A DNA stretch of 64,000 bases from Paenibacillus_AA sp045062745 (GTDB lineage: Bacteria; Bacillota; Bacilli; Paenibacillales; NBRC-103111): positions 82,115 through 146,114 of the forward strand of contig NZ_JBJGED010000021.1 in assembly GCF_045062745.1 (NCBI RefSeq), given 5' to 3'. This document shows positions 27,268 to 36,085 of the stretch, in pieces. The notes under the pieces were generated by a model, which worked only from the letters and a program-made list of their open reading frames with translations, made no database searches and was not told where the DNA came from. The translations under genes were made by a program, and so were the position numbers. Each line of letters opens with the position of its first letter. Positions within the stretch are counted from its first letter, which is position 1.

Positions 27268-29397
27268 ATGGGTATTCAAGGATTACATCGAATTCACACC
27301 TATCTCCGACGCCATTATGTGCCGTTCGCCTCATGCGTCGGAATCGTGGTGATGCTGGAATTTCTGAGCCGCGGCGGTGCCGGGGCAGCCTTCGCCTGGA
27401 GTCTGACCCACATCATCCGGTTCGGCTTCAATGCCGCGATCGTCTATTGTTTGCTGCTGCTGCTGACCGCCCTCATCGGCCGTACGCGTGTTTCCTTCTG
27501 GGTGTTGGCCCCCGTTCTGCTCGTCCTCGGTCTCATCAGCGGGATTAAGCTGAAGGTGCTGGGCATCCCCCTGCTCCCTTGGGACTTCGTGCTCAGCAGC
27601 GAGACGAAAGACATGACGCCGTATTTGAATAACATCCTCTCCTGGAGTATCGGGTTCGCCTTGCTTTTTTTCTTCCTGTTCAGCTATTGGATGATGCGGC
27701 TCCTCCCTCGCCACTTGCACCGGCTCTCTTGGAAAGAACGCGGAATCACAGCCGCCATCGCCATCGCCGTCTTAGCCGTCCTCTACACCGACAAACCGAT
27801 TCCGCTCAAACGAGCGTTTGCTATCGAGGGCATTCTATGGGACCAGTCGGACAATGTGAAAACGAACGGATTTACGCTGACGACGCTTATGAATATGGAG
27901 CAGCTGTTCGTGAGCAAGCTGACGGATTACAGCAGCGAGATGGTGTTCGGCATCATGAAGCAGCACGCCCCGCCCGACGGAGGCCCGTCCAGTGTCAAGC
28001 CGAATGTGATTGTCGTGCTGAGCGAATCGCTGTGGGACGTCACGCAAATTCCAGGCATTGAGTTCAACCAGGACCCGCTGCCCCATCTCCATGCGCTTCA
28101 AAAGCAATTCCCGAGCGGCACGCTGCTGTCGCCCCAGTTCGGAGGCGGTACGGCTAACGTAGAGTTCGAGGTGCTGACCGGCAATTCGATGCGGTTCCTG
28201 CCCCAAGGCTCCGTGCCTTACAACCAGTTCATTCACGGCGGGGTGGATTCGCTGGCCAGCATTCTTGCCCGTCAAGGCTATTCGGCGACAGCCGTCAGCC
28301 CGTACCATGCCTGGTATTTCAACAGCAACGAGATTTATAAAAATTTCGGGTTCCACAACTATGTCAGCCTAGAGTTTTTCAAGCCCGTCTACGAGGGACC
28401 TTATATCGCCGATCGGGAGGTCGGCCAAGTCATCATCGACGCCTCGAAGAAAACGAGCGGGCCCGATTTTATTTTCGCGAATACGATGGAGAACCACTTT
28501 CACTATTTTCCGGGCAAGTTCGCCGATAACCCGATCCGCATCCGCAACGATTACCCGGCGGAGACCAAAGGGATGCTGGAAACGTACGCCCGGGGCGCCT
28601 ATGACGCCGATCGGATGCTGCAGCAGCTAGTCGATTATTACAACTCGGTGGATGAGCCTACGATTCTAGTTTTCTTCGGCGACCACCTGCCCTCGCTCGG
28701 GGACCAGTTCAAGGCGTACAAGGAATCGAAATACATCACGGGCGACACCGATCCGGGCTTCCTGGACAAAATGTACCGGACTCCGATTCTCGTCTGGAAC
28801 AACTACTTGCCCGAGCAGCCGGCGGAGAAGCTTAATATGAGTCCTTCGTTCGTCAGCCCATACGTGCTGAATATGGCTCACCTGCAGGGCAGCTACTTCA
28901 CGGATTACTTGCACGAGCTGTACGGCAAAATCCCGGTCATTCCGCCCAAAAATTACTTCGTCAAAATGGGGATCAAGGAAGGCGATCTGAAGCCGTACGA
29001 GACGCTGCAATACGACATCCTGTTCGGCGAGCAGCATGCGTACAAGGAGAAAGGGCTCCGCATTCTCGATCCCGACTATTTGCTAGGCTTCGGCCCCATG
29101 AAGCTGGAATCGGCGGATCCGCCGGCCGTACTCGCGGGAGGCGGCGCCAATGGCGACTGGACCGTTCATCTGACAGGTCAAAATTTGCCTTCAACCTCGA
29201 TCGTTTATGTAAACGGCAAAAAAGCGAGCTCATCCTGGGAGAGTCAAACCGCCATCACGGTCAACATCCCGCCCGAGCTGCAAAAGGCGTTCCAGCTCGA
29301 TATCGACGTCCGCGTCATCGATTCGCAGGACAAAACGATCGGACAGACGAACGTCGTCCAGGTTGCGGCTTCGTCCTTGAAGGCGGCGACGCCTTAA
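27268..29397 (+). CDS. LTA-synthase-family membrane sulfatase/phosphoglycerol transferase
   Basis: 709 residues. About five membrane helices fill residues 17-180, followed by an extracytoplasmic alkaline-phosphatase-like domain (about 230-600). PNVIVVLSESLWD holds the first metal Glu, the region FGGGTANVEFEVLTGNS is the conserved core near the nucleophile, and ILVFFGDHLPSLGD is the Asp-His metal motif. Family members transfer phosphoglycerol or phosphoethanolamine to glycolipids or wall polymers. After the catalytic domain, residues about 620-705 form a beta-rich domain reading like an IPT/TIG immunoglobulin fold (WTVHLTGQNLPSTSIVYVNG, WESQTAITVNIPPE), not usual in LtaS and perhaps wall-binding. 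AGAGAG provides a weak ribosome site. Confidence 0.88.
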   Translation: MGIQGLHRIHTYLRRHYVPFASCVGIVVMLEFLSRGGAGAAFAWSLTHIIRFGFNAAIVYCLLLLLTALIGRTRVSFWVLAPVLLVLGLISGIKLKVLGIPLLPWDFVLSSETKDMTPYLNNILSWSIGFALLFFFLFSYWMMRLLPRHLHRLSWKERGITAAIAIAVLAVLYTDKPIPLKRAFAIEGILWDQSDNVKTNGFTLTTLMNMEQLFVSKLTDYSSEMVFGIMKQHAPPDGGPSSVKPNVIVVLSESLWDVTQIPGIEFNQDPLPHLHALQKQFPSGTLLSPQFGGGTANVEFEVLTGNSMRFLPQGSVPYNQFIHGGVDSLASILARQGYSATAVSPYHAWYFNSNEIYKNFGFHNYVSLEFFKPVYEGPYIADREVGQVIIDASKKTSGPDFIFANTMENHFHYFPGKFADNPIRIRNDYPAETKGMLETYARGAYDADRMLQQLVDYYNSVDEPTILVFFGDHLPSLGDQFKAYKESKYITGDTDPGFLDKMYRTPILVWNNYLPEQPAEKLNMSPSFVSPYVLNMAHLQGSYFTDYLHELYGKIPVIPPKNYFVKMGIKEGDLKPYETLQYDILFGEQHAYKEKGLRILDPDYLLGFGPMKLESADPPAVLAGGGANGDWTVHLTGQNLPSTSIVYVNGKKASSSWESQTAITVNIPPELQKAFQLDIDVRVIDSQDKTIGQTNVVQVAASSLKAATP

Positions 29398-29870
29398 ATC
29401 CGCTTGCTGCTGCCGGGACGGGCAAATCGCCTTATGGTCATCGCGATGAGCGGAGAGCCCATGATAGTCGGAATGAACCAAAGGAACAATGACGGAATGC
29501 CGGTCACAGAGGAGACAGCCTCGCCGTTCACGACAAGCACTGCCGTAATGATCCCAATATACGATCCGAGCATGCCGTTAATATGCTTAGGCAGCCAATT
29601 GTTCCGTCTCAGCTTTCGGACCAAATAACCATAAAGGGCCATCCCGTAGGAAAATACGGCAATATAGAACAAGAATGCCAACTCCGACCATTTTATCATG
29701 GACATGATTACTGCAGTGAGGAATACCACTACGTAACCGCAATGATACACTTCCCCGGTTATGGTGTGGATTCCTTTTTGTTTGCGGACAAAAGAGGCCA
29801 GAGCCCCGGTGATCAAGCAGATCGTTCCGGCCCCAATATGACCTGCGAGCAATACCGAATAAATGGACAT
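29394..29870 (-). CDS. DUF2306-like four-helix membrane protein
   Basis: 158 residues with four to five hydrophobic helices (about 2-25, 44-62, 66-86, 100-118, 128-146). HIGAGTICLITGALASF and KGIHTITGEVYHCGYV match the DUF2306 family pattern with conserved His residues, which may bind heme or metal. Function unestablished. Its ATG at 29870 is preceded by GAGGTAATTGT and by a palindromic site matched upstream of the TetR gene, so the TetR regulator very likely controls it. Its stop overlaps the opposing sulfatase stop by four bases. Confidence 0.8.
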   Translation of the reverse strand: MSIYSVLLAGHIGAGTICLITGALASFVRKQKGIHTITGEVYHCGYVVVFLTAVIMSMIKWSELAFLFYIAVFSYGMALYGYLVRKLRRNNWLPKHINGMLGSYIGIITAVLVVNGEAVSSVTGIPSLFLWFIPTIMGSPLIAMTIRRFARPGSSKRI

Positions 29871-29903
29871 CGTTACAATTACCTCCTCATTTATGGTTTT
29901 TAA

Positions 29904-29916
29904 TGAACACTGTTCA
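29904..29916. promoter_or_regulatory. TetR operator upstream of the DUF2306 gene
   Basis: TGAACACTGTTCA has perfect six-base arms around a central base. Nearly identical to the site at 30601-30613. It lies between the TetR stop and the membrane-protein start. Confidence 0.75.
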
Positions 29917-29940
29917 GTAAATGAGCTAAAAAAATCGGCC

Positions 29941-30585
29941 TTATCGATTCAAGGCCATGTAAATCATATCCCTCGAATGTTTGGCGAGCTTCGCGGTTCG
30001 GTCTTCATCAAACATGGGCATCTGAATGGCGAGCGCGACAACCCCATGCATCATCGCCCAAAGGATGTCGCTGTACACTTCCGTTTCCCCAGGCTTCATG
30101 GCTCCCTGATCCATAGCGTAACGCACGGCATCGGACAAAACTTGGAAGGCCGCAAAACGCGGAGTCTCTTCCCCATGACGGGACTTGGTCAAATAATCGC
30201 TTCTCCACATGAACATCAATTGATAATGCACAGGATTGTTTAAGCCGAAGCGGATATAAGTGTCTCCCAATCGTCCCAATCGCTCCCAAGGGTCTGCAGT
30301 GCTATCGGCGGCCTCTGAAAGTTGGCATTGGAAACGGGCAAAAGCTTCGTCTACGACCGTAAACAAAAGGTCATCTTTGTCGCGGAAGTACAAATACAAG
30401 GTTGCTGGGGAATAGCCGATCCGTTCAGCCAGCTTGCGCATGGAAAAATCATTGTATCCCCACTCCAAAAACTGTTCGCTTGCCTTTTGAAGAATGAAGT
30501 CGCGGAGCTGCTCTTTTTGCTCGTCGCGCCGACTCCGACCAACTTTCCGAGCACCTCCTTTCTCTATTTCATGAATCTTTTTCAT
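29941..30585 (-). CDS. TetR/AcrR-family transcriptional regulator
   Basis: 214 residues from ATG 30585, chosen for GGAGG at 30590-30594; the frame to 30642 has no ribosome site and would run across the operator. The helix-turn-helix is typical: FILQKASEQFLEWGYNDFSM, then RKLAERIGYSPATLYLYFRDKDDLL. The C-terminal domain has the TetR_C-like PWERLGRLGDTYIRFGLNNPVHYQLMF split over about 95-125. Ligand unknown. Matching palindromes before its own gene and before the downstream DUF2306 gene indicate autoregulation plus control of the membrane protein. Confidence 0.9.
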   Translation of the reverse strand: MKKIHEIEKGGARKVGRSRRDEQKEQLRDFILQKASEQFLEWGYNDFSMRKLAERIGYSPATLYLYFRDKDDLLFTVVDEAFARFQCQLSEAADSTADPWERLGRLGDTYIRFGLNNPVHYQLMFMWRSDYLTKSRHGEETPRFAAFQVLSDAVRYAMDQGAMKPGETEVYSDILWAMMHGVVALAIQMPMFDEDRTAKLAKHSRDMIYMALNR

Positions 30586-30600
30586 TAAGCCTCCATTAAA

Positions 30601-30613
30601 TGAACACCGTTTA
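30601..30613. promoter_or_regulatory. TetR operator upstream of the regulator
   Basis: TGAACACCGTTTA differs at two positions from the perfect site at 29904-29916. It is 15 bases before the regulator ATG, suited to autorepression. Confidence 0.65.
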
Positions 30614-30692
30614 TTTAATATATACCCCATTTTGTTTTCCATTTCAAATATCTTTGAGTATGTAGAAATTCTTACAGTATGCCTTGCACACT

Positions 30693-30733
30693 AAAAAGGA
30701 CCTGCCGAGGCATTGCCCTTCACAGATCCTTTC
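30693..30733 (-). terminator. Intrinsic terminator of the galM unit
   Basis: Minus strand: AAAGGATCTG pairs with CAGGTCCTTTTT across an 18-base loop; the T-run directly follows the stem. Confidence 0.65.
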
Positions 30734-30747
30734 CTGTCTGTATGCAC

Positions 30748-31752
30748 TTATTCCGCAGTTTCCACGTAAAGTCGGCTCGATTCCGTCCACGTCTCGCCCG
30801 GCGGGAGCAAGAGCAAGCCCGTCTCCTCGGCCGGCAGGCTCAAGCTCGGCGCGTTCACCATGTTGATCTGCGGCTCCGGGCAAAAGAAGCCGCCGGACGC
30901 GCCGTTGTTCCAGATCATCCACTGCCGGTACTTGTCGCCGGCCTCATATACAAGACGCACGTTCGCACGGGTATCGGTCAGCATCATCCGGTTGCCGCCA
31001 GGCCCCGGAACGGCGCTGTAGTGATTGTCCATCGCCTCGGCGAACGGCGATGCCCCTGTCGTCTCGTCGCGGAAGCTCGCCTCGAATGGGCTGAGCGGCC
31101 GCTTCCGGCCGTTCGGCAGCATCCGGTCGTCCAGCTCCCAGCGGTCGCCGATCGTCATCGTGAAGCGGCAGTCGGCGTTCGTGCTGCCGGGGACGAACGG
31201 CGCGTTCACCGCCGTGTGAAACCCGAGCATACACGGCATCGGCTGGGGGCTGAGGTTGTGAACCGTCACTTGCTGCCGGAGGCCGTCTGCGCTTAGGGTG
31301 TACAGCAGCGTAAGGCGGAACCGGTGCGGGAATTGAACGAGGTCCGTATGGATCGCGTCGCGCTCGAAGGCAAACTCCGCATAGCTGGACCGCTCATCCG
31401 CGCCGGTGCGAACCGTCTCCCATGGCTGGTCGAAGCAAAGGCCGTGCAGGTGGTTGCCTCGCTCCGGCTCGTTGATCGGCAGCCGATACTCGAGCTCGCC
31501 GATGCGGAATAGGCCGCCGTCGTACCGGTTCGGCGGGAACAGCACCGGGATGCCGTGGGCCATCGGCCGGGCGAAGAAGCTCTCGAGCTCGTCCGCCTCC
31601 GGCTCGCGGATGATCCGATAGCCCTTCTCCACATCGCGGAAGGCGATCAGATTCGCGCCGGTGCCTGGCAGCACGGCGGCTTCATAAGGGCCGGCCTTCA
31701 GCCAGACGGCGGCCTCCCCTTGATAAGTTCCAACGTACACTTCAGGTTTCAT
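30748..31752 (-). CDS. Aldose 1-epimerase (mutarotase)-like protein
   Basis: 334 residues, GalM-like beta-sandwich. RPMAHGIPVLFPPNRYDGG corresponds to the family Arg/Asn-Arg region, GNHLHGLCFDQPW holds the first catalytic His, and MLGFHTAVNAPF the second. CPEPQINMVNAPSL contains the catalytic Glu with the N-x-V-N tail. The reaction is interconversion of alpha and beta hexoses, or an unknown member's sugar analogue. Third gene of a minus-strand unit after two small genes (34 bases from the zinc-ribbon protein), ending at a terminator. No signal peptide. Confidence 0.88.
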   Translation of the reverse strand: MKPEVYVGTYQGEAAVWLKAGPYEAAVLPGTGANLIAFRDVEKGYRIIREPEADELESFFARPMAHGIPVLFPPNRYDGGLFRIGELEYRLPINEPERGNHLHGLCFDQPWETVRTGADERSSYAEFAFERDAIHTDLVQFPHRFRLTLLYTLSADGLRQQVTVHNLSPQPMPCMLGFHTAVNAPFVPGSTNADCRFTMTIGDRWELDDRMLPNGRKRPLSPFEASFRDETTGASPFAEAMDNHYSAVPGPGGNRMMLTDTRANVRLVYEAGDKYRQWMIWNNGASGGFFCPEPQINMVNAPSLSLPAEETGLLLLPPGETWTESSRLYVETAE

Positions 31753-31786
31753 GAAATAAGCTCCTTTTAGTCGGTGTCCTGCATCT

Positions 31787-32197
31787 TTAGTCAGTGTCCT
31801 GCATCGATAATGTCAGCTCGCATGACGGGCATTGCCGCGCGTTCGCGCGTACGCGGTGCCCGCATGCCGGGCAAGTCTCTTCTTCCTGCGATTCGGCCTC
31901 ATCCGGCTCATCGGCGGATCCCTCCGAGTTGAGGCGGTATGGCTTGTTCCGTAGAGCTTGCAGCCACTCATCAGGAGACTTGCCGTCCACCTCGAGCACC
32001 TGCAGTTCCTCGGTTGGCAGCCACCGGATCGTTCCCGCCGCATCGCTGACCGCGGCACATTCCACCTCGCCGTACTCCTTGTTCGGGAACAGATTGCCTC
32101 CGAAGAAGCTCGGGCTGCTCGAGCTGTAAGCTCCGAATCCGGTCCCGATCAACACGAAGCATTCGCCGGCAGGCTTGTGCAAGACTATGGTCGCCAT
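31787..32197 (-). CDS. Small protein with C-terminal zinc ribbon, function unknown
   Basis: 136 residues. The first half has an aromatic/serine-rich FGAYSSSSPSFFGGNLFP and a strand-rich stretch RWLPTEELQVLEVDGK. An acidic linker (EPDEAESQEEE) leads to a CPACGHRVRANARQCPSC zinc ribbon with two CxxC pairs. Such ribbons bind one zinc and often mediate protein contacts. GGAGGTGCGGGG precedes ATG 32197. Eleven bases after the preceding gene, 34 bases before galM; likely one transcript. Family not recognised. Confidence 0.75.
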   Translation of the reverse strand: MATIVLHKPAGECFVLIGTGFGAYSSSSPSFFGGNLFPNKEYGEVECAAVSDAAGTIRWLPTEELQVLEVDGKSPDEWLQALRNKPYRLNSEGSADEPDEAESQEEETCPACGHRVRANARQCPSCELTLSMQDTD

Positions 32198-32208
32198 CCC
32201 CGCACCTC

Positions 32209-32502
32209 CTACACGTCCCGCCGGCGAACGTCAGCCAGGCCGGTCTCGTCGGTGAACAAGATAAGCTGAGGGTTGTTCTTCAGCTTTACATTATACCGTT
32301 TCAGCTGAGCTTCTTCTACCTCGAAGACCGCCCACCCGTCCGCATCCGCCGCGTTCTGGTCGGCCATGTAGGCGTGAATTTGCGCCAGGGCGTCCTCCTC
32401 GAAATCCCAATATTTCACGCCGTAATACTCCAGCTTATAGGAGTTGGTCAGGATGGACGTCCACACCTGTCCGGAACCCGGATGTCGGGCTACATAGGGC
32501 AT
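32209..32502 (-). CDS. Small hypothetical protein
   Basis: 97 residues from ATG 32502, which has GGAGGCG upstream; the frame to 32553 would cut into a hairpin and lacks a ribosome site. Contains YKLEYYGVKYWDFEEDALAQ and GWAVFEVEEAQLKRYNVKLK, a mixed alpha/beta soluble protein with a charged middle. No membrane segment or known motif. First of the three-gene unit leading to galM; its tight spacing with the zinc-ribbon gene (11 bases) suggests the two act together. Confidence 0.7.
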   Translation of the reverse strand: MPYVARHPGSGQVWTSILTNSYKLEYYGVKYWDFEEDALAQIHAYMADQNAADADGWAVFEVEEAQLKRYNVKLKNNPQLILFTDETGLADVRRRDV

Positions 32503-32546
32503 CGTCGTTCGCCTCCGCTCTTCGAATATGCGCTCTACAGGCACAA

Positions 32547-32572
32547 GGCACAATTCCGCTTGGAATTGTGCC
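32547..32572. other. Perfect 26-base palindromic hairpin between units
   Basis: GGCACAATTCC-GCTT-GGAATTGTGCC has eleven perfect pairs. It lies after the ferredoxin oxidoreductase stop (minus strand) and before the small-gene unit. No T-run follows on either strand, so it may be a weak or factor-assisted terminator, or a processing site. Confidence 0.6.
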
Positions 32573-32597
32573 CCGTTCCTGTATACCCACGCCTAAA

Positions 32598-34904
32598 TTA
32601 TAGGTAAGGATTCTCGTGCTTCGCCTTCAGGATGTTCCAGCGGCGATCGACTTCCCGCTCGAAATCCGCCAGCGCTTCCGCGTTTTCCGGCTTCGTCATG
32701 TGCTTCGTCTTGCCCATCGTCTTCAACCAGTCGGAGAGCGGCACCCGCTTGTTTTTCTCTTCCGGGTTGTATGTGATCGTCGTCACGCCATGCTCGACTT
32801 CATACAGCGGGAAGAAGCAGGAGTTGACCGCCTCGTCGACGATGTTCGTGCCCTCCTGGTCCTCGGACAGCCAGTTGAGCGGACACGTGATCAAGATTTT
32901 GCCGTACACGAGCCCTTCGTTTTGCGCGTACCATTGCGCCTTGGCCGCCTTCTTCACGAGGTCCTGCGGGTACGACTCGGAACCGGTGAAGACGTACGGA
33001 ATGTGCGTCGCCGCCATGATTTGGGCCGTGTCCTTGTGGTGGAATACTTTGCCCGCTTGCTTGGAGCCGACGTTGGACGTCGAAGTCCGGTGCCCCATCG
33101 GGGTCGAGTAGCTCAGCTGAGCGCCGGTGTTCATATAGCCTTCGTTATCGTACTCGAGGATGATCATCTTATGATTGCGTAATGCGGCGCCGATCGCCGG
33201 CCCCATGCCGATATCCATCCCGCCGTCGCCGGTGATCATGACGAACGTGAAGTCTGCAGGCAGATTGTATTGATCGAGCTCGCCGCGTCGCTTGCGCTCC
33301 CAGAACATCTCCACGACGCCGGACATCGTCGCCGCGCCGTTCTGGAACAAGTTGTGAATGTACGTGGCCTTATGCGCCGAGTACGGATACCCGGTCGTGA
33401 CGACCATCGCGCAGCCCGTATGGAACAGTGCCACGATATCGCCCTCGATGCCCTTGAAGAACAGCTCGAGGCCGGAGAAGATGCCGCAGCCCGGACAGGC
33501 GCCGTGCCCCGGAGCGATCCGCTTCGCCTTCTTCGTCAGAGAGCGCAGCGGCGGAATCCGAACGGCGAGCTTGCCCGTCTCCTCGTCCGGCTTGACCGTG
33601 ATCAGCCCGGTGTTCAAATCTTCGTATTTCATCGGGTTCAGGACGCGCTTCGGCGCCTTGCTCTGAGATCCCGGCGTATGGCCGTAATAATCGAACGGCG
33701 TCTCCACCTTGCCTTGCTCCACCGCGTCGAGCGCGAACTGGAACAAAGCATGGCCGTCTTCGTTGTAGAAGTCCTTGCCGCCCAGCCCGTAGATGCGGCT
33801 GATGACCTTCGTAGTCGTGTTGCCTTCGGTGAACAGAGCCGCCTTGATCTCGAGCACCATATTGCCGCCGTGTCCGCCGTACGAGTCGGCGCGGTCGCCT
33901 ACGGTGACAGCCTTCACGTTCTTCAGCGCTTCGGCGATCTGCTTGGCCGGGAACGGACGGATCATGTTCGGCGCGATGGAGCCGGCCTTGATTCCTTTGG
34001 CGCGGAGCTGGTCGACGACGTCCTTGATAATCTCGGAAGCCGAGTTCATCAGGAAGACGGCCACTTCCGCATCCTCCATCCGGTACAGGTCGAGGATCGG
34101 ATAGTCGCGGCCCGTCAAGTCGAAGTATTCTTTGCGAATGCGGTCGTACACGTGCTCGGCGTTGTACATCGCCACCGACTGCTGATAGCAGTTGTTGATG
34201 TAGTCCGGCTCGTTCATATAGGGGCCGACCGTGATCGGGTTGTTCCGGTCGAGCGTGTCCGGGAACCCTCGCACCGGCTGCTCGCCGATGAAGCGGTGCA
34301 CATCCGCGCGATGGGCGAACGTCTGCACCTTGCGCTTCTGGTGGGAGGTGAAGTAGCCGTCGGAAGCGACCAGAACCGGCAGCCGGACTTCCGGGTCTTC
34401 CGCGAGCTTGATCGCCATAATGTTCATATCGTATACGGCCTGCGGGTCGCGGCACATCAAGATCGGCCATCCGGTGTTAAGCGCATAGTACAAGTCGGAG
34501 TGGTCGCCGTGAATGTTGAGCGGACCGGAGACCGAACGGCAGACCAGGTTCATGACCATCGGGAAGCGCGTACCGGATTGGACCGGCATTTGCTCGAGCA
34601 TGTACAAGTAGCCGTTGGCGCTAGTCGCGTTGAACACACGGCCGCCGGCCGTCGAAGCGCCGAAGCAAACGCCTGCGGAGCCGTGCTCGCCGTCCGCCGG
34701 GATGAGAACGATGTCGTGCTGGCCGTTCGCTTTCATCAAATCAAGGAATTGCGCTACTTCAGTCGACGGGGAAATCGGAAAATACCCCATAATGTGGTAA
34801 TTGATCTGATGTGCCGCATAAGCAGCCATCTCATTGCCGGACTCATATACCATCCGTTGCTCGACTTTGCCTTGCTTCATCTCTTGTTTAATGTCGATCG
34901 CCAC
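32598..34904 (-). CDS. 2-oxoacid:ferredoxin oxidoreductase, fused alpha and beta subunits
   Basis: 768 residues joining two usual subunits. Residues about 15-430 match the alpha subunit (GNEMAAYAAHQINYHIMGYF, then FPISPSTEVAQFLDLM, GSAGVCFGASTAGGRVFNAT and the transketolase-like central part with DRADSYGGHGGNM). Residues about 470-740 match the beta subunit, with cluster ligands GHGACPGCGIFSG and HTGC. The thiamine diphosphate motif is ITGDGGMDIGMGP to EYDNEGYMNTGAQLS. The enzyme oxidises pyruvate or another 2-oxoacid to acyl-CoA with reduction of ferredoxin. The rest of the complex is the gene 29 bases upstream. ATG 34904 has AGGTAGAGAAAA upstream, a modest ribosome site. Confidence 0.9.
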   Translation of the reverse strand: MAIDIKQEMKQGKVEQRMVYESGNEMAAYAAHQINYHIMGYFPISPSTEVAQFLDLMKANGQHDIVLIPADGEHGSAGVCFGASTAGGRVFNATSANGYLYMLEQMPVQSGTRFPMVMNLVCRSVSGPLNIHGDHSDLYYALNTGWPILMCRDPQAVYDMNIMAIKLAEDPEVRLPVLVASDGYFTSHQKRKVQTFAHRADVHRFIGEQPVRGFPDTLDRNNPITVGPYMNEPDYINNCYQQSVAMYNAEHVYDRIRKEYFDLTGRDYPILDLYRMEDAEVAVFLMNSASEIIKDVVDQLRAKGIKAGSIAPNMIRPFPAKQIAEALKNVKAVTVGDRADSYGGHGGNMVLEIKAALFTEGNTTTKVISRIYGLGGKDFYNEDGHALFQFALDAVEQGKVETPFDYYGHTPGSQSKAPKRVLNPMKYEDLNTGLITVKPDEETGKLAVRIPPLRSLTKKAKRIAPGHGACPGCGIFSGLELFFKGIEGDIVALFHTGCAMVVTTGYPYSAHKATYIHNLFQNGAATMSGVVEMFWERKRRGELDQYNLPADFTFVMITGDGGMDIGMGPAIGAALRNHKMIILEYDNEGYMNTGAQLSYSTPMGHRTSTSNVGSKQAGKVFHHKDTAQIMAATHIPYVFTGSESYPQDLVKKAAKAQWYAQNEGLVYGKILITCPLNWLSEDQEGTNIVDEAVNSCFFPLYEVEHGVTTITYNPEEKNKRVPLSDWLKTMGKTKHMTKPENAEALADFEREVDRRWNILKAKHENPYL

Positions 34905-34933
34905 TTTTCTCTACCTCCCCTATGTAACTCTTT

Positions 34934-35941
34934 TTATTGGACGGCCAAATCAAAACGGTGCGGCACCCGGTGCCCGTCGGCATACCCGTCTTCCTCGCGC
35001 GCGCTGGACAGCGCTTCGGTCGGGCAAGCCTGGACGCACTTCAGGCAGCCTTTGCAATATTGGTAATCGATGCCCTGGAGGAACATCTGCGGGCGGCCCT
35101 TCTTGTCCGCCAGTTCGTCCCAGACGAAGCAGAAATCCGGACAGACGTTGTCGCACGCGGCGCAATGAATGCACTTCTCATCGTCGAAATGAGGCATCAT
35201 GCCCGCGCGGGAAATGCTCAGATCCTTCAATATACTATTCCCGGGGTTCGTAATGGTGCCCCCAATCGGCTGCGTCTCGTACCCGAGCACAGGCGTATCG
35301 TGACGCACAAAAGCCGGCATCTGCTGACCTTCCGGCAGGGCGAATGTCTGGAATTTCACTTCGGAGTAGCCCCGGTCGAACGTACGCAGCGCCGGCTGAA
35401 CCGCTTGCGGGTATTTTTTCTCGAGCGACTTGCGAATGACGGCCTTCATCGCTTCCGGATCCAGGAAATCGCAAAGCCGGAACAGCGCTCCGAGCATCGC
35501 CATATTCACTCGGTTCTTTTCTTCCAGCGAGATGCCGATCGCATCGACGACGGCAATCGTGCCGCCGATCAGCTTCAGCTTCTCCTTCAGCTCTTCCGGG
35601 GATTTGGTCGAGTTGACCAGCACGAGGCTATCCTCATAAATGCCGCTGATAACGTTTACAGTCTTCGAAAGGGATTCGTGAAAAATGCCAACTACATGGG
35701 GACGCTCTACGGGTGATGTGTCTCGGATGTTCGTCTCAGGCATGCAAAACCGAATATGGGCTTTTACCGCAGAACCTTTTTTCTCAGAGCCGTAGGAAGA
35801 AAAGCTTACGCCATTCAAGCCTACGCCCGTGACGCCTGCTTCCGCCAGCATTTTACCAGCCAGATTGGCGCCCAGACCGCCGATCGATTCCAGGCGAATC
35901 TCGAAAAATCCAAGATCATTAACTTTAGGCAGCGTGACCAA
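34934..35941 (-). CDS. 2-oxoacid:ferredoxin oxidoreductase, fused gamma and delta subunits
   Basis: 335 residues from TTG 35941, with GAAAGGAG eight bases upstream. Residues about 10-190 form the gamma domain (IRLESIGGLGANLAGKMLAE, GVSFSSYGSEKKGSAVKAHI). The C-terminal 90 residues are a two-cluster ferredoxin: CIHCAACDNVCPDFCF and CKGCLKCVQACP give eight or more Cys for two 4Fe-4S clusters. First gene of the two-gene unit; together the genes supply all four parts of a pyruvate-synthase-type enzyme. The AT-rich 140 bases upstream should hold the promoter; no redox-regulator site is certain. Confidence 0.9.
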   Translation of the reverse strand: MVTLPKVNDLGFFEIRLESIGGLGANLAGKMLAEAGVTGVGLNGVSFSSYGSEKKGSAVKAHIRFCMPETNIRDTSPVERPHVVGIFHESLSKTVNVISGIYEDSLVLVNSTKSPEELKEKLKLIGGTIAVVDAIGISLEEKNRVNMAMLGALFRLCDFLDPEAMKAVIRKSLEKKYPQAVQPALRTFDRGYSEVKFQTFALPEGQQMPAFVRHDTPVLGYETQPIGGTITNPGNSILKDLSISRAGMMPHFDDEKCIHCAACDNVCPDFCFVWDELADKKGRPQMFLQGIDYQYCKGCLKCVQACPTEALSSAREEDGYADGHRVPHRFDLAVQ

Positions 35942-36085
35942 TGCGAGGACTCCTTTCGACTGTCCATTTTATGTCTTTAAACCTTAATCTATCATATCTG
36001 TTGTACTTTTAATATACCCCTTTTATACCTAAAGCTTATAAATATTCTGAATTTTCCTTATAAAATATCTCTATGACCGGGTTTT

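Noticed and set aside
33270..35066. 598-codon plus-strand open frame opposite the ferredoxin oxidoreductase genes
   Set aside because: Antisense shadow with low-information Arg/Val/Asp composition; both opposite genes have conserved cluster and thiamine motifs.
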